Source of the DNA: Mesostigma viride
Taxonomy: Eukaryota; Streptophyta; Mesostigmatophyceae; Mesostigmatales; Mesostigmataceae
Direction: 5' to 3'
NCBI GenBank assembly: GCA_009746045.1
Contig: RPFO01001188.1
Coordinates: 64,001-125,987 of the forward strand
DNA: 61,987 bases
Shown here: piece by piece, positions 60,992-61,987 of the stretch
Layout: each line of letters opens with the position of its first letter
Position numbering within the stretch: position 1 is the first letter of the stretch
Notes under the pieces: model-generated
Told to the model about the DNA's origin: nothing
The model's input: only the letters and a program-made list of their open reading frames with translations
Databases searched by the model: none
Translations under genes and position numbers: made by a program

Positions 60992-61519
60992 TTATTCCTC
61001 CAATGAAGCGAGGAGGGATGCCCGGATGGCGGCCATGCGAATCTCGTACGGGGTCATCGCGACAGGGGGCGGGGGTGGCGGTGGAAGCTGGCGGGTCTTG
61101 ATCGGGGGTGGCGGGGTGTCCGGCTCTGACTCCCTTGGTTTTCGCCCCCGTCTAGGTTTCGGCGTGTCGGCGGGTGTCGAGGCGACGCTGTCTTCCGCAA
61201 GAAGGCGTTCGATGCGCGATTTATTTCGGGCTTCTTGCAGCTCGAGTTCAACGAGCCTTTGTCGCTGGATTTCCAGTTCCTTCGCGAGGACCTTGCGCTT
61301 CGTTATCTCTGCCTCCTTTTCATCGTTCCGTCTCTTCTCCCTCTCTGCCTTTGAGCGCTGTTGATAAATCCTCATCTTGTCACGTAGGGCCTTTTTCTGT
61401 TCATCGTTTAACGGCTGTCCTTTTCGAATCGTCCTGACCAGGTCCACCTGCTCTTCCCGAGTCTCGGCGAAGGTCTCGTCCTGGAAGCTCATTGGGGTCT
61501 CTGAAGCCTCAGAGGCCAT
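60992..61519 (-). CDS. Coiled-coil protein with proline-rich region, viral, unknown function
   Basis: A 175-codon intact frame from the ATG at 61519. Residues about 30-110 are highly charged, with heptad-like Leu/Ile spacing and many Lys/Arg/Glu: a long coiled coil. Residues about 115-155 are basic then proline-rich, with a run of nine prolines broken by two other residues. The last 20 residues form an amphipathic helix. It lies between the ATPase and a divergent gene, so it may belong to the virion or assembly. No homologue recognised. Confidence 0.65.
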   Translation of the reverse strand: MASEASETPMSFQDETFAETREEQVDLVRTIRKGQPLNDEQKKALRDKMRIYQQRSKAEREKRRNDEKEAEITKRKVLAKELEIQRQRLVELELQEARNKSRIERLLAEDSVASTPADTPKPRRGRKPRESEPDTPPPPIKTRQLPPPPPPPVAMTPYEIRMAAIRASLLASLEE

Positions 61520-61543
61520 GTTTATATTCTACGTAGATAATAA
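61520..61543. promoter_or_regulatory. Divergent promoter-like region of 24 bp
   Basis: Only 24 bases separate two opposite ATGs. They contain the palindrome TCTACGTAGA and AT-rich flanks, TTTATAT and ATAATAA. One short element would have to serve both genes. Confidence 0.45.
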
Positions 61544-61987
61544 ATGGTCGTGCTTACAACCCTGAGCAGACCGACAAACCTCGCCACCGGGCTAACGCTC
61601 GACCCCGAAATGGAGGAGCGTGTTTCTGCTGTCGAAACGGACATCAACGGGCTTGAGACTAGCGTGTCGTCGCTTCTGAGCAAGTCGCACCCATTTGATG
61701 AGTCGCTTGTCGTCGACGGATTCAAAATTTTTTATCCAAGTCAACCGACAAATTTGCGAATCGGGGACGATTATGACGACGAAACCGCGAGTGACCCATC
61801 GGAACTCGTCTACAACCTCGTCGTGAACGGATATTCGTATTTCAAGGAAGGCACTACGATAGTCGACGATCTCACTCTAAACGAACCGTACCTTACGGCG
61901 AAAGTGGGAGCAAACCAATACCACGTATTCGATTTCAGTCCTGACACGCTGCTAGACCCCGGCGGCAGAGTCCTGACCCGCGCGCAA
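61544..61987 (+). CDS. Start of a possible viral structural (fibre-like) protein, truncated by the window
   Basis: ATG at 61544; 148 codons open to the last base. After a short N-terminal helix with a heptad-like stretch (residues about 20-50), the sequence becomes beta-rich, with repeating short strands and asparagine/glycine turns, for example L-V-V-N-G-Y and V-G-A-N-Q-Y. This resembles fibre or surface proteins of viruses. It is transcribed away from the replication and packaging genes. The assignment is an inference from composition; no motif proves it. Confidence 0.5.
   Translation, partial: MVVLTTLSRPTNLATGLTLDPEMEERVSAVETDINGLETSVSSLLSKSHPFDESLVVDGFKIFYPSQPTNLRIGDDYDDETASDPSELVYNLVVNGYSYFKEGTTIVDDLTLNEPYLTAKVGANQYHVFDFSPDTLLDPGGRVLTRAQ

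Overview
This is eukaryotic nuclear DNA. Spliced gene fragments, a Ty1/copia element with LTRs, RTE-like LINEs, and piggyBac, MULE and hAT DNA transposons rule out a bacterium. The mixture of families, GC-rich islands and an integrated polinton-like or nucleocytoplasmic-type virus suggests a repeat-rich alga, probably of the green lineage. No ordinary host housekeeping gene is recognisable, so the species cannot be fixed.

Layout. 0-9 kb: on the minus strand, a multi-exon broken MULE transposase gene, cut by two insertions of an unusual element type with palindromic ends. 9.7-11.5 kb: a 320-bp tandem repeat and an exon with a 2A-like motif, split by a third palindrome-ended element. 11.49-14.84 kb: a complete-length piggyBac element with matching ends and TTAA target sites, whose transposase frame is broken. 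15-17 kb: a minisatellite open reading frame and a dispersed repeat. 17.24-23.66 kb: a nearly intact copia element with two LTRs, 5-bp target duplication, and uninterrupted gag and pol. 23.7-25.7 kb: a 171-bp tandem repeat and an OTU cysteine-protease gene. 26.4-28.1 kb: a TA-flanked inverted-repeat element that was tandemly duplicated inside and then hit twice by a CACTAC-ended element. 28-33 kb: repeats plus one 567-codon orphan frame. 33.4-46.6 kb: an old minus-strand RTE-like LINE split by a 5-kb hAT-type element (itself a nest of other insertions) and by a TA element, followed by LINE fragments and a TTAA-type element. 46.9-53.9 kb: a second, plus-strand LINE copy with ORF1, endonuclease and reverse transcriptase. 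It carries a CACTAC element and a hAT element, and keeps the empty sites that date the insertions in the first LINE.

54.2-62.0 kb and beyond the window edge is the most notable part: a virus-derived segment. It begins beside four tandem hairpin repeats and encodes an archaeo-eukaryotic primase joined to an origin-binding-type helicase, a tyrosine recombinase probably preceded by an AT-hook region, an A32-like FtsK/HerA packaging ATPase, a coiled-coil protein, and the start of a possible structural protein. Genes are tightly packed, with AT-rich promoter-like tracts just before the start codons. Replication, integration and packaging functions lie together, which fits an integrated polinton-like virus or related member of the Bamfordvirae. 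No capsid gene is visible, but the element runs off the window. Several of its genes are broken by small indels without nonsense substitutions, so it may be recently decayed or affected by assembly errors.
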